From Halisarca cf. caerulea (Eukaryota; Porifera; Demospongiae; Chondrillida; Halisarcidae): a DNA stretch of 64,000 nt. The notes under the pieces were generated by a model. That model ran no database searches and had not been told where the DNA came from. It worked only from the letters and a program-made list of their open reading frames with translations. Numbering within the stretch: the stretch's first letter is position 1; the number at the start of each line of letters is the position of its first letter. The DNA lies in contig CAUJGJ010000453.1 of the NCBI GenBank assembly GCA_963170055.1, positions 62,001 to 126,000 on the forward strand, in the 5' to 3' direction. This document shows, piece by piece, positions 12,241 through 25,348 of the stretch. Made by a program: the position numbers and the translations under genes.

Positions 12241-13209
12241 CTAGCACCACGCACATTCCCAGTGGACACACATGAAGTTTCTTAACTACTGTGGGCGTAT
12301 TTGTGTAATGTTGGATATGCTGGTGCTAATACCAATATTTGGCACTAGCACCGCGCACAATCCCAGGGGACACACATGACCTTTTTGAAGTGCTGTGGGC
12401 GTATTTCTGTAGTGTTGGATACACTGAAGCTAATACCAATATTTTTCACTAGCACCACACACATTCCCAGTGGACACACATGAAGTTTCTTAACTACTGT
12501 GGGCGTATTTGTGTAGTGTTGGATATGTTGGTGCTAATACCAATATTTGGCACTAGCACCACACACATTCCCAGTGGACACACATGACCTTTCTGAAGTG
12601 CTGTGGACGTATTTGTGTAGTGTTGGATATGCTGGTGCTAATACCAATATTTGGCACTAGCACCACGCACATTCCCAGTGGACACACATGAAGTTTCTTA
12701 ACTACTGTGGGCGTATTTGTGTAATGTTGGATATGTTGGTGCTAATACCAATATTTGGCACTAGCACCACGCACATTCCCAGTGGACACACATGAAGTTT
12801 GTTAACTACTGTGGGCGTATTTGTGTAATGTTGGATATGCTGGTGCTAATACCAATATTTGGCACTAGCACCGCGCACAATCCCAGGGGACACACATGAC
12901 CTTTTTGAAGTGCTGTGAGCGTATTTGTGTAGTGTTGGATATGCTGGTGCTAATACCAATATTTGGCACTAGCACCACACACATTCCCAGTGGACACACA
13001 TGAAGTTTCTTAACTACTGTGGGCGTATTTGTGTAGTGTTGGATATGTTGGTGCTAATACCAATATTTGGCACTAGCACCACACACATTCCCAGTGGACA
13101 CACATGACCTTTCTGAAGTGCTGTGGACGTATTTGTGTAGTGTTGGATATGCTGGTGCTAATACCAATAATTGGCACTAGCACCACGCACATTCCAAGTG
13201 GACACACAT

Positions 13210-13313
13210 GAAGTTTCTGAAGTGCTGTGGGCGTATTTGTGTAGTGTTGGATATGCTGGTGCTAATACCAATATTTGGCACTAGCACCACGCACATTCCC
13301 AGTGGACACACAT
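13210..13313. repeat. Exemplar monomer, subfamily C (104 bp)
   Basis: This monomer opens with GAAGTTTCTGAAGTGCTG and continues with GTAGTG, so it has an A-like first half of the head and a B-like second half. It is common in the left 30 kb and rarer to the right. It could be the ancestral state from which A and B separated, or a recombinant between them; the sequence alone does not decide. Confidence 0.85.
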
Positions 13314-15054
13314 GAAGTTTCTTAACTACTGTGGGCGTATTTGTGTAATGTTGGATATGCTGGTGCTAATACCAATATTTGGCACTAGCACCACGCACAT
13401 TCCCAGTAGACACAATTGAAGTTTCTGAAGTACTGTGGGCGCATTTGTGTTGTGTTGGATATGCTGGTGCTAATACAAATATTTGGCACTAGCACCACGC
13501 ACATTCCCAGTGGACACACATGAAGTTTCTTAACTACTGTGGTCGTATTTGTGTTGTGTTGGATATGCTGGTGCTAATACCAATATTTGGCACTAGCACC
13601 ACGCACATTCCCAGTGGACACACATGAAGTTTCTTAACTACTGTGGGCGTATTTGTGTAATGTTGGATATGCTGGTGCTAATACCAATATTTGGCACTAG
13701 CACTACGCACATTCCAAGTGGACACACATGAAGTTTCTTAACTACTGTGGGCGTATTTGTGTAGTGTTGGATATTCTGGTGCTAATACCAATATTTGGCA
13801 CTAGCACCACGCACAATCCAAGTGGACACACATGAAGTTTCTTAACTACTGTGGGCGTATTTGTGTAATGTTGGATATGTTGGTGCTAATACCAATATTT
13901 GGCACTAGCACCACACACATTCCCAGTGGACACACATGACCTTTCTGAAGTGCTGTGGGCGTATTTGTGTAGTGTTGGATATGCTGGTGCTAATACCAAT
14001 ATTTGGCACTAGAACCACGCACATTCCAAGTGGACACACATGAAGTTTCTGAAGTGCTGTGGGCGTATTTGTGTAGTGTTGGATATGCTGGTGCTAATAC
14101 CAATATTTGGCACTAGCACCACGCACATTCCCAGTGGACACACATGACCTTTCTGAAGTGCTGTGGGCGTATTTGTGTAGTGTTGGATATGCTGGTGCTA
14201 ATACCAATATTTGGCACTAGCACCACGCACATTCCCAGTGGACACACATGAAGTTTCTTAACTACTGTGGGCGTATTTGTGTAGTGTTGGATATGCTTGT
14301 TCTATTACCAATATTTGGCACTAGCACCACGCACATTCCCAGTAGACACAATTGAAGTTTCTGAAGTGCTGTGGACGTATTTGTGTAGTGTTGGATATGC
14401 TGGTGCTAATACCAATATTTGGCACTAGCACCACGCACATTCCCAGTGGACACACATGAAGTTTCTGAAGTACTGTGGGCGTATTTCTGTAGTGTTGGAT
14501 ACACTGAAGCTAATACCAATATTTTTCACTAGCACCACGCACATTCCCAGTGGACACACATGAAGTTTCTTAACTACTGTGGTCGTATTTGTGTTGTGTT
14601 GGATATGCTGGTGCTAATACCAATATTTGGCACTAGCACCACGCACATTCCCAGTGGACACACATGACCTTTCTGAAGTGCTGTGGGCGTATTTGTGTAG
14701 TGTTGGATATGCTTGTGCTATTACCAATATTTGGCACTAGCACCACGCACATTCCCAGTGGACACACATGAAGTTTCTTAACTACTGTGGGCGTATTTGT
14801 GTAGTGTTGGATATGCTGGTGCTAATACCAATATTTGGGACTAGCACCACGCACATTCCCAGTGGACACACATGACCTTTCTGAAATGCTGTGGGCGTAT
14901 TTGTGTAGTGTTGGATATGCTGGTGCTAATACCAATATTTGGCACTAGCACCACGCACATTCCCAGTGGACACACATGAAGTTTCTTAACTACTGTGGGC
15001 GTATTTGTGTAATGTTGGATATGCTGGTGCTAATACCAATATTTGGCACTAGCA

Positions 15055-17342
15055 CCGCGCACAATCCCAGGGGACACACATGACCTTTTTGAAGTGCTGT
15101 GAGCGTATTTGTGTAGTGTTGGATATGCTGGTGCTAATACCAATATTTGGCACTAGAACCACGCACATTCCAAGTGGACACACATGAAGTTTCTGAAGTG
15201 CTGTGGGCGTATTTGTGTAGTGTTGGATATGCTGGTGCTAATACCAATATTTGGCACTAGCACCACGCACATTCCCAGTGGACACACATGACCTTTCTGA
15301 AGTGCTGTGGGCGTATTTGTGTAGTGTTGGATATGCTGGTGCTAATACCAATATTTGGCACTAGCACCACGCACATTCCCAGTGGACACACATGAAGTTT
15401 CTTAACTACTGTGGGCGTATTTGTGTAGTGTTGGATATGCTTGTTCTATTACCAATATTTGGCACTAGCACCACGCACATTCCCAGTAGACACAATTGAA
15501 GTTTCTGAAGTGCTGTGGACGTATTTGTGTAGTGTTGGATATGCTGGTGCTAATACCAATATTTGGCACTAGCACCACGCACATTCCCAGTGGACACACA
15601 TGAAGTTTCTGAAGTACTGTGGGCGTATTTCTGTAGTGTTGGATACACTGAAGCTAATACCAATATTTTTCACTAGCACCACGCACATTCCCAGTGGACA
15701 CACATGACCTTTCTGAAGTGCTGTGGGCGTATTTGTGTAGTGTTGGATATGCTTGTGCTATTACCAATATTTGGCACTAGCACCACGCACATTCCCAGTG
15801 GACACACATGAAGTTTCTTAACTACTGTGGGCGTATTTGTGTAATGTTGGATATGCTGGTGCTAATACCAGTATTTGGCACTAGCACCACGCATATTCCC
15901 AGTGGACACACATGAAGTTTCTGAAGAGCTGTTGGCGTATTTGTGTAGTGTTGGATATGCTGGTGCTAATACCAATATTTGGGACTAGCACCACGCACAT
16001 TCCCAGTGGACACACATGACCTTTCTGAAATGCTGTGGGCGTATTTGTGTAGTGTTGGATATGCTGGTGCTAATACCAATATTTGGCACTAGCACCACGC
16101 ACATTCCCAGTGGACACACATGAAGTTTCTTAACTACTGTGGGCGTATTTGTGTAATGTTGGATATGCTGGTGCTAATACCAATATTTGGCACTAGCACC
16201 GCGCACAATCCCAGGGGACACACATGACCTTTTTGAAGTGCTGTGAGCGTATTTGTGTAGTGTTGGATATGCTGGTGCTAATACCAATATTTGGCACTAG
16301 CACCACACACATTCCCAGTGGACACACATGAAGTTTCTTAACTACTGTGGGCGTATTTGTGTAGTGTTGGATATGTTGGTGCTAATACCAATATTTGGCA
16401 CTAGCACCACACACATTCCCAGTGGACACACATGACCTTTCTGAAGTGCTGTGGGCGTATTTGTGTAGTGTTGGATATGCTGGTGCTAATACCAATAATT
16501 GGCACTAGCACCACGCACATTCCAAGTGGACACACATGAAGTTTCTGAAGTGCTGTGGGCGTATTTGTGTAGTGTTGGATATGCTGGTGCTAATACCAAT
16601 ATTTGGCACTAGCACCACGCACATTCCCAGTGGACACACATGAAGTTTCTTAACTACTGTGGGCGTATTTGTGTAATGTTGGATATGCTGGTGCTAATAC
16701 CAATATTTGGCACTAGCACCACGCACATTCCCAGTAGACACAATTGAAGTTTCTGAAGTACTGTGGGCGCATTTGTGTTGTGTTGGATATGCTGGTGCTA
16801 ATACAAATATTTGGCACTAGCACCACGTACATTCCCAGTGGACACACATGAAGTTTCTTAACTACTGTGGTCGTATTTGTGTTGTGTTGGATATGCTGGT
16901 GCTAATACCAATATTTGGCACTAGCACCACGCACATTCCCAGTGGACACACATGAAGTTTCTTAACTACTGTGGGCGTATTTGTGTAATGTTGGATATGC
17001 TGGTGCTAATACCAGTATTTGGCACTAGCACCACGCATATTCCCAGTGGACACACATGAAGTTTCTGAAGAGCTGTTGGCGTATTTGTGTAGTGTTGGAT
17101 ATGCTGGTGCTAATACCAATATTTGGGACTAGCACCACGCACATTCCCAGTGGACACACATGACCTTTCTGAAATGCTGTGGGCGTATTTGTGTAGTGTT
17201 GGATATGCTGGTGCTAATACCAATATTTGGCACTAGCACCACGCACATTCCCAGTGGACACACATGAAGTTTCTTAACTACTGTGGGCGTATTTGTGTAA
17301 TGTTGGATATGCTGGTGCTAATACCAATATTTGGCACTAGCA
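15055..17342. repeat. 2,288-bp 22-mer higher-order repeat, copy 1
   Basis: It consists of two 1,144-bp 11-mers that begin with the same CCGCGC anchor but differ inside. The first half continues with CTAGAACC, CTTGTTCTATT and ACACTGAAGC. The second continues with CCACACACATTCCC, CCAATAATTGG and ACGTACATTC. Both halves end with the ACCAGTATTTGG, GAAGAGCTGTTGG, TTTGGGAC and GAAATGCTG monomers. Confidence 0.87.
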
Positions 17343-19630
17343 CCGCGCACAATCCCAGGGGACACACATGACCTTTTTGAAGTGCTGTGAGCGTATTTGT
17401 GTAGTGTTGGATATGCTGGTGCTAATACGAATATTTGGCACTAGAACCACGCACATTCCAAGTGGACACACATGAAGTTTCTGAAGTGCTGTGGGCGTAT
17501 TTGTGTAGTGTTGGATATGCTGGTGCTAATACCAATATTTGGCACTAGCACCACGCACATTCCCAGTGGACACACATGACCTTTCTGAAGTGCTGTGGGC
17601 GTATTTGTGTAGTGTTGGATATGCTGGTGCTAATACCAATATTTGGCACTAGCACCACGCACATTCCCAGTGGACACACATGAAGTTTCTTAACTACTGT
17701 GGGCGTATTTGTGTAGTGTTGGATATGCTTGTTCTATTACCAATATTTGGCACTAGCACCACGCACATTCCCAGTAGACACAATTGAAGTTTCTGAAGTG
17801 CTATGGACGTATTTGTGTAGTGTTGGATATGCTGGTGCTAATACCAATATTTGGCACTAGCACCACGCACATTCCCAGTGGACACACATGAAGTTTCTGA
17901 AGTACTGTGGGCGTATTTCTGTAGTGTTGGATACACTGAAGCTAATACCAATATTTTTCACTAGCACCACGCACATTCCCAGTGGACACACATGACCTTT
18001 CTGAAGTGCTGTGGGCGTATTTGTGTAGTGTTGGATATGCTTGTGCTATTACCAATATTTGGCCCTAGCACCACGCACATTCCCAGTGGACACACATGAA
18101 GTTTCTTAACTACTGTGGGCGTATTTGTGTAATGTTGGATATGCTGGTGCTAATACCAGTATTTGGCACTAGCACCACGCATATTCCCAGTGGACACACA
18201 TGAAGTTTCTGAAGAGCTGTTGGCGTATTTGTGTAGTGTTGGATATGCTGGTGCTAATACCAATATTTGGGACTAGCACCACGCACATTCCCAGTGGACA
18301 CACATGACCTTTCTGAAATGCTGTGGGCGTATTTGTGTAGTGTTGGATATGCTGGTGCTAATACCAATATTTGGCACTAGCACCACGCACATTCCCAGTG
18401 GACACACATGAAGTTTCTTAACTACTGTGGGCGTATTTGTGTAATGTTGGATATGCTGGTGCTAATACCAATATTTGGCACTAGCACCGCGCACAATCCC
18501 AGGGGACACACATGACCTTTTTGAAGTGCTGTGAGCGTATTTGTGTAGTGTTGGATATGCTGGTGCTAATACCAATATTTGGCACTAGCACCACACACAT
18601 TCCCAGTGGACACACATGAAGTTTCTTAACTACTGTGGGCGTATTTGTGTAGTGTTGGATATGTTTGTGCTAATACCAATATTTGGCACTAGCACCACAC
18701 ACATTCCCAGTGGACACACATGACCTTTCTGAAGTGCTGTGGGCGTATTTGTGTAGTGTTGGATATGCTGGTGCTAATACCAATAATTGGCACTAGCACC
18801 ACGCACATTCCAAGTGGACACACATGAAGTTTCTGAAGTGCTGTGGGCGTATTTGTGTAGTGTTGGATATGCTGGTGCTAATACCAATATTTGGCACTAG
18901 CACCACGCACATTCCCAGTGGACACACATGAAGTTTCTTAACTACTGTGGGCGTATTTGTGTAATGTTGGATATGCTGGTGCTAATACCAATATTTGGCA
19001 CTAGCACCACGCACATTCCCAGTAGACACAATTGAAGTTTCTGAAGTACTGTGGGCGCATTTGTGTTGTGTTGGATATGCTGGTGCTAATAAAAATATTT
19101 GGCACTAGCACCACGTACATTCCCAGTGGACACACATGAAGTTTCTTAACTACTGTGGTCGTATTTGTTTTGTGTTGGATATGCTGGTGCTAATACCAAT
19201 ATTTGGCACTAGCACCACGCACATTCCCAGTGGACACACATGAAGTTTCTTAACTACTGTGGGCGTATTTGTGTAATGTTGGATATGCTGGTGCTAATAC
19301 CAGTATTTGGCACTAGCACCACGCATATTCCCAGTGGACACACATGAAATTTCTGAAGAGCTGTTGGCGTATTTGTGTAGTGTTGGATATGCTGGTGCTA
19401 ATACCAATATTTGGCACTAGCACCACGCACATTCCCAGTGGACACACATGACCTTTCTGAAATGCTGTGGGCGTATTTGTGTAGTGTTGGATATGCTGGT
19501 GCTAATACCAATATTTGGCACTAGCACCACGCACATTCCCAGTGGACACACATGAAGTTTCTTAACTACTGTGGGCGTATTTGTGTAATGTTGGATATGC
19601 TGGTGCTAATACCAATATTTGGCACTAGCA
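17343..19630. repeat. 2,288-bp 22-mer higher-order repeat, copy 2
   Basis: The two 11-mer variants follow in the same order. I noticed only scattered point changes, for example ATACGAAT near 17,428, GGCCCTAGC near 18,061 and AATAAAAATATTT near 19,090. At 19,631 the CCGCGC anchor position reads CCACGC, so the series ends there. Confidence 0.87.
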
Positions 19631-19732
19631 CCACGCACATTCCCAGTGGACACACATGACCTTTCTGAAGTGCTGTGGGCGTATTTGTGTAGTGTTGGAT
19701 ATGCTGGTGCTAATACCAATATTTGGCACTAG

Positions 19733-22540
19733 CACCACGCACATTCCCAGTGGACACACATGAAGTTTCTTAACTACTGTGGGCGTATTTGTGTAGTGTT
19801 GGATATGCTTGTGCTATTACCAATATTTGGCACTAGCACCACGTACATTCCCAGTGGACACACATGAAGTTTCTTAACTACTGTGGGCGTATTTGTGTAA
19901 TGTTGGATATGCTGGTGCTAATACCAATATTTGGCACTAGCACCACACACATTCCAAGTGGACACACATGAAGTTTCTTAACTACTGTGGGCGTATTTGT
20001 GTAGTGTTGGATATGTTGGTGCTAATACCAATATTTGGCACTAGCACCACGCACATTCCCAGTGGACACACATGACCTTTCTGAAATGCTGTGGGCGTAT
20101 TTGTGTAGTGTTGGATATGCTGGTGCTAATACCAATATTTTGCACTAGCACCACGCACATTCCCAGTGGACACACATGAAGTTTCTTAACTACTGTGGTC
20201 GTATTTGTGTTGTGTTGGATATACTGGTGCTAATACCAATATTTGGCACTAGCACCACGCACATTCCCAGTGGACACACATGAAGTTTCTTAACTACTGT
20301 GGGCGTATTTGTGTAATGTTGGATATGCTGGTGCTAATACCAGTATTTGGCACTAGCACCACGCATATTCCCAGTGGACACACATGAAATTTCTGAAGAG
20401 CTGTTGGCGTATTTGTGTAGTGTTGGATATGCTGGTGCTAATACCAATATTTGGCACTAGCACCACGCACATTCCCAGTGGACACACATGACCTTTCTGA
20501 AGTGCTGTGGGCGTATTTGTGTAGTGTTGGATATGCTTGTGCTATTACCAATATTTGGCCCTAGCACCACGCACATTCCCAGTGGACACACATGAAGTTT
20601 CTTAACTACTGTGGGCGTATTTGTGTAATGTTGGATATGCTGGTGCTAATACCAGTATTTGGCACTAGCACCACGCATATTCCCAGTGGACACACATGAA
20701 GTTTCTGAAGAGCTGTTGGCGTATTTGTGTAGTGTTGGATATGCTGGTGCTAATACCAATATTTGGGACTAGCACCACGCACATTCCCAGTGGACACACA
20801 TGACCTTTCTGAAATGCTGTGGGCGTATTTGTGTAGTGTTGGATATGCTGGTGCTAATACCAATATTTGGCACTAGCACCACGCACATTCCCAGTGGACA
20901 CACATGAAGTTTCTTAACTACTGTGGGCGTATTTGTGTAATGTTGGATATGCTGGTGCTAATACCAATATTTGGCACTAGCACCGCGCACAATCCCAGGG
21001 GACACACATGACCTTTTTGAAGTGCTGTGAGCGTATTTGTGTAGTGTTGGATATGCTGGTGCTAATACCAATATTTGGCACTAGCACCACACACATTCCC
21101 AGTGGACACACATGAAGTTTCTTAACTACTGTGGGCGTATTTGTGTAGTGTTGGATATGCTGGTGCTAATACCAATATTTGGCACTAGCACCACGCACAT
21201 TCCCAGTGGACACACATGAAGTTTCTTAACTACTGTGGGCGTATTTGTGTAATGTTGGATATGTTGGTGCTAATACCAATATTTGGCACTAGCACCACGC
21301 ACATTCCCAGTGGACACACATGAAGTTTCTTAACTACTGTGGGCGTATTTGTGTAGTGTTGGATATGTTGGTGCTAATACCAATATTTGGCACTAGCACC
21401 ACACACATTCCCAGTGGACACACATGAAGTTTCTTAACTACTGTGGGCGTATTTGTGTAGTGTTGGATATGCTGGTGCTAATACCAATATTTGGCACTAG
21501 CACCACGCACATTCCCAGTGGACACACATGAAGTTTCTTAACTACTGTGGGCGTATTTGTGTAATGTTGGATATGTTGGTGCTAATACCAATATTTGGCA
21601 CTAGCACCACGCACATTCCCAGTGGACACACATGAAGTTTCTTAACTACTGTGGGCGTATTTGTGTAGTGTTGGATATGTTGGTGCTAATACCAATATTT
21701 GGCACTAGCACCACGCACATTCCCAGTGGACACACATGACCTTTCTGAAATGCTGTGGGCGTATTTGTGTAGTGTTGGATATGCTGGTGCTAATACCAAT
21801 ATTTTGCACTAGCACCACGCACATTCCCAGTGGACACACATGAAGTTTCTTAACTACTGTGGGCGTATTTGTGTAATGTTGGATATGCTGGTGCTAATAC
21901 CAATATTTGGCACTAGCACAGCGCACAATCCCAGGGGACACACATGACCTTTTTGAAGTGCTGTGAGCGTATTTGTGTAGTGTTGGATATGCTGGTGCTA
22001 ATACCAATATTTGGCACTAGCACCACACACATTCCCAGTGGACACACATGAAGTTTCTTAACTACTGTGGGCGTATTTGTGTAGTGTTGGATATGTTTGT
22101 GTTAATACCAATATTTGGCACTAGCACCACGCACATTCCCAGTGGACACACATGACCTTTCTGATGTGCTGTGGGCGTATTTGTGTAGTGTTGGATATGC
22201 TGGTGCTAATACCAATAATTGGCACTAGCACCACGCACATTCCAAGTGGACACACATGAAGTTTCTGAAGTGCTGTGGGCGTATTTGTGTAGTGTTGGAT
22301 ATGCTGGTGCTAATACCAATATTGGGCACTAGCACCACGCACATTCCCAGTGGACACACATGACCTTTCTGAAGTGCTGTGGGTGTATTTGTGTAGTGTT
22401 GGATATGCTGGTGCTAATACCAATAATTGGCACTAGCACCACGCACATTCCAAGTGGACACACATGAGGTTTCTGAAGTGCTGTGGGCGTATTTGTGTAG
22501 TGTTGGATATGCTGGTGCTAATACCAATATTTGGCACTAG
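19733..22540. repeat. 2,808-bp 27-mer higher-order repeat, copy 1
   Basis: It is exactly 27 x 104 bp. Markers ACGTACATTC (19,841), ACCAGTATTTGG (near 20,338 and 20,650), CCGCGC (20,983), CAGCGCACAATCC (21,919) and CATGAGGTTTCTG (near 22,464) all recur 2,808 bp later. Breakpoints fall in conserved sequence and could shift by up to about 70 bp. Confidence 0.9.
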
Positions 22541-25348
22541 CACCACGCACATTCCCAGTGGACACACATGAAGTTTCTTAACTACTGTGGGCGTATTTGT
22601 GTAGTGTTGGATATGCTTGTGCTATTACCAATATTTGGCACTAGCACCACGTACATTCCCAGTGGACACACATGAAGTTTCTTAACTACTGTGGGCGTAT
22701 TTGTGTAATGTTGGATATGCTGGTGCTAATACCAATATTTGGCACTAGCACCACACACATTCCAAGTGGACACACATGAAGTTTCTTAACTACTGTGGGC
22801 GTATTTGTGTAGTGTTGGATATGTTGGTGCTAATACCAATATTTGGCACTAGCACCACGCACATTCCCAGTGGACACACATGACCTTTCTGAAATGCTGT
22901 GGGCGTATTTGTGTAGTGTTGGATATGCTGGTGCTAATACCAATATTTTGCACTAGCACCACGCACATTCCCAGTGGACACACATGAAGTTTCTTAACTA
23001 CTGTGGTCGTATTTGTGTTGTGTTGGATATACTGGTGCTAATACCAATATTTGGCACTAGCACCACGCACATTCCCAGTGGACACACATGAAGTTTCTTA
23101 ACTACTGTGGGCGTATTTGTGTAATGTTGGATATGCTGGTGCTAATACCAGTATTTGGCACTAGCACCACGCATATTCCCAGTGGACACACATGAAATTT
23201 CTGAAGAGCTGTTGGCGTATTTGTGTAGTGTTGGATATGCTGGTGCTAATACCAATATTTGGCACTAGCACCACGCACATTCCCAGTGGACACACATGAC
23301 CTTTCTGAAGTGCTGTGGGCGTATTTGTGTAGTGTTGGATATGCTTGTGCTATTACCAATATTTGGCCCTAGCACCACGCACATTCCCAGTGGACACACA
23401 TGAAGTTTCTTAACTACTGTGGGCGTATTTGTGTAATGTTGGATATGCTGGTGCTAATACCAGTATTTGGCACTAGCACCACGCATATTCCCAGTGGACA
23501 CACATGAAGTTTCTGAAGAGCTGTTGGCGTATTTGTGTAGTGTTGGATATGCTGGTGCTAATACCAATATTTGGGACTAGCACCACGCACATTCCCAGTG
23601 GACACACATGACCTTTCTGAAATGCTGTGGGCGTATTTGTGTAGTGTTGGATATGCTGGTGCTAATACCAATATTTGGCACTAGCACCACGCACATTCCC
23701 AGTGGACACACATGAAGTTTCTTAACTACTGTGGGCGTATTTGTGTAATGTTGGATATGCTGGTGCTAATACCAATATTTGGCACTAGCACCGCGCACAA
23801 TCCCAGGGGACACACATGACCTTTTTGAAGTGCTGTGAGCGTATTTGTGTAGTGTTGGATATGCTGGTGCTAATACCAATATTTGGCACTAGCACCACAC
23901 ACATTCCCAGTGGACACACATGAAGTTTCTTAACTACTGTGGGCGTATTTGTGTAGTGTTGGATATGCTGGTGCTAATACCAATATTTGGCACTAGCACC
24001 ACGCACATTCCCAGTGGACACACATGAAGTTTCTTAACTACTGTGGGCGTATTTGTGTAATGTTGGATATGTTGGTGCTAATACCAATATTTGGCACTAG
24101 CACCACGCACATTCCCAGTGGACACACATGAAGTTTCTTAACTACTGTGGGCGTATTTGTGTAGTGTTGGATATGTTGGTGCTAATACCAATATTTGGCA
24201 CTAGCACCACACACATTCCCAGTGGACACACATGAAGTTTCTTAACTACTGTGGGCGTATTTGTGTAGTGTTGGATATGCTGGTGCTAATACCAATATTT
24301 GGCACTAGCACCACGCACATTCCCAGTGGACACACATGAAGTTTCTTAACTACTGTGGGCGTATTTGTGTAATGTTGGATATGTTGGTGCTAATACCAAT
24401 ATTTGGCACTAGCACCACGCACATTCCCAGTGGACACACATGAAGTTTCTTAACTACTGTGGGCGTATTTGTGTAGTGTTGGATATGTTGGTGCTAATAC
24501 CAATATTTGGCACTAGCACCACGCACATTCCCAGTGGACACACATGACCTTTCTGAAATGCTGTGGGCGTATTTGTGTAGTGTTGGATATGCTGGTGCTA
24601 ATACCAATATTTTGCACTAGCACCACGCACATTCCCAGTGGACACACATGAAGTTTCTTAACTACTGTGGGCGTATTTGTGTAATGTTGGATATGCTGGT
24701 GCTAATACCAATATTTGGCACTAGCACAGCGCACAATCCCAGGGGACACACATGACCTTTTTGAAGTGCTGTGAGCGTATTTGTGTAGTGTTGGATATGC
24801 TGGTGCTAATACCAATATTTGGCACTAGCACCACACACATTCCCAGTGGACACACATGAAGTTTCTTAACTACTGTGGGCGTATTTGTGTAGTGTTGGAT
24901 ATGTTTGTGTTAATACCAATATTTGGCACTAGCACCACGCACATTCCCAGTGGACACACATGACCTTTCTGATGTGCTGTGGGCGTATTTGTGTAGTGTT
25001 GGATATGCTGGTGCTAATACCAATAATTGGCACTAGCACCACGCACATTCCAAGTGGACACACATGAAGTTTCTGAAGTGCTGTGGGCGTATTTGTGTAG
25101 TGTTGGATATGCTGGTGCTAATACCAATATTGGGCACTAGCACCACGCACATTCCCAGTGGACACACATGACCTTTCTGAAGTGCTGTGGGTGTATTTGT
25201 GTAGTGTTGGATATGCTGGTGCTAATACCAATAATTGGCACTAGCACCACGCACATTCCAAGTGGACACACATGAGGTTTCTGAAGTGCTGTGGGCGTAT
25301 TTGTGTAGTGTTGGATATGCTGGTGCTAATACCAATATTTGGCACTAG
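22541..25348. repeat. 2,808-bp 27-mer higher-order repeat, copy 2
   Basis: This is a direct tandem copy of 19,733-22,540. In the stretches I compared, including both ACCAGTATTTGG monomers and the CAGCGC monomer, I found no difference. Homology ends by 25,429, where CTTGTGTTATTACC replaces CTTGTGCTATTACC. Confidence 0.9.

Larger units (their letters stand above)
3721..12340. repeat. Region of 11-mer higher-order repeats with A/B dimer alternation
   Basis: From about 4,760 to 7,380 and again from 8,300 to 11,100, type A and type B monomers largely alternate, giving a 208-bp sub-period. A 105-bp monomer marked TGCATGGATTTGCTGG recurs at 4,501, 5,646, 6,791, 8,040, 9,185, 9,394, 10,331, 10,540 and 12,204. 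Most spacings are 1,145-1,146 bp, that is 11 monomers including one or two 105-bp ones. Monomers with CATTCTTAGTGG, CAGGGGAC and GTGAGCATA keep fixed places in the unit. Confidence 0.88.
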
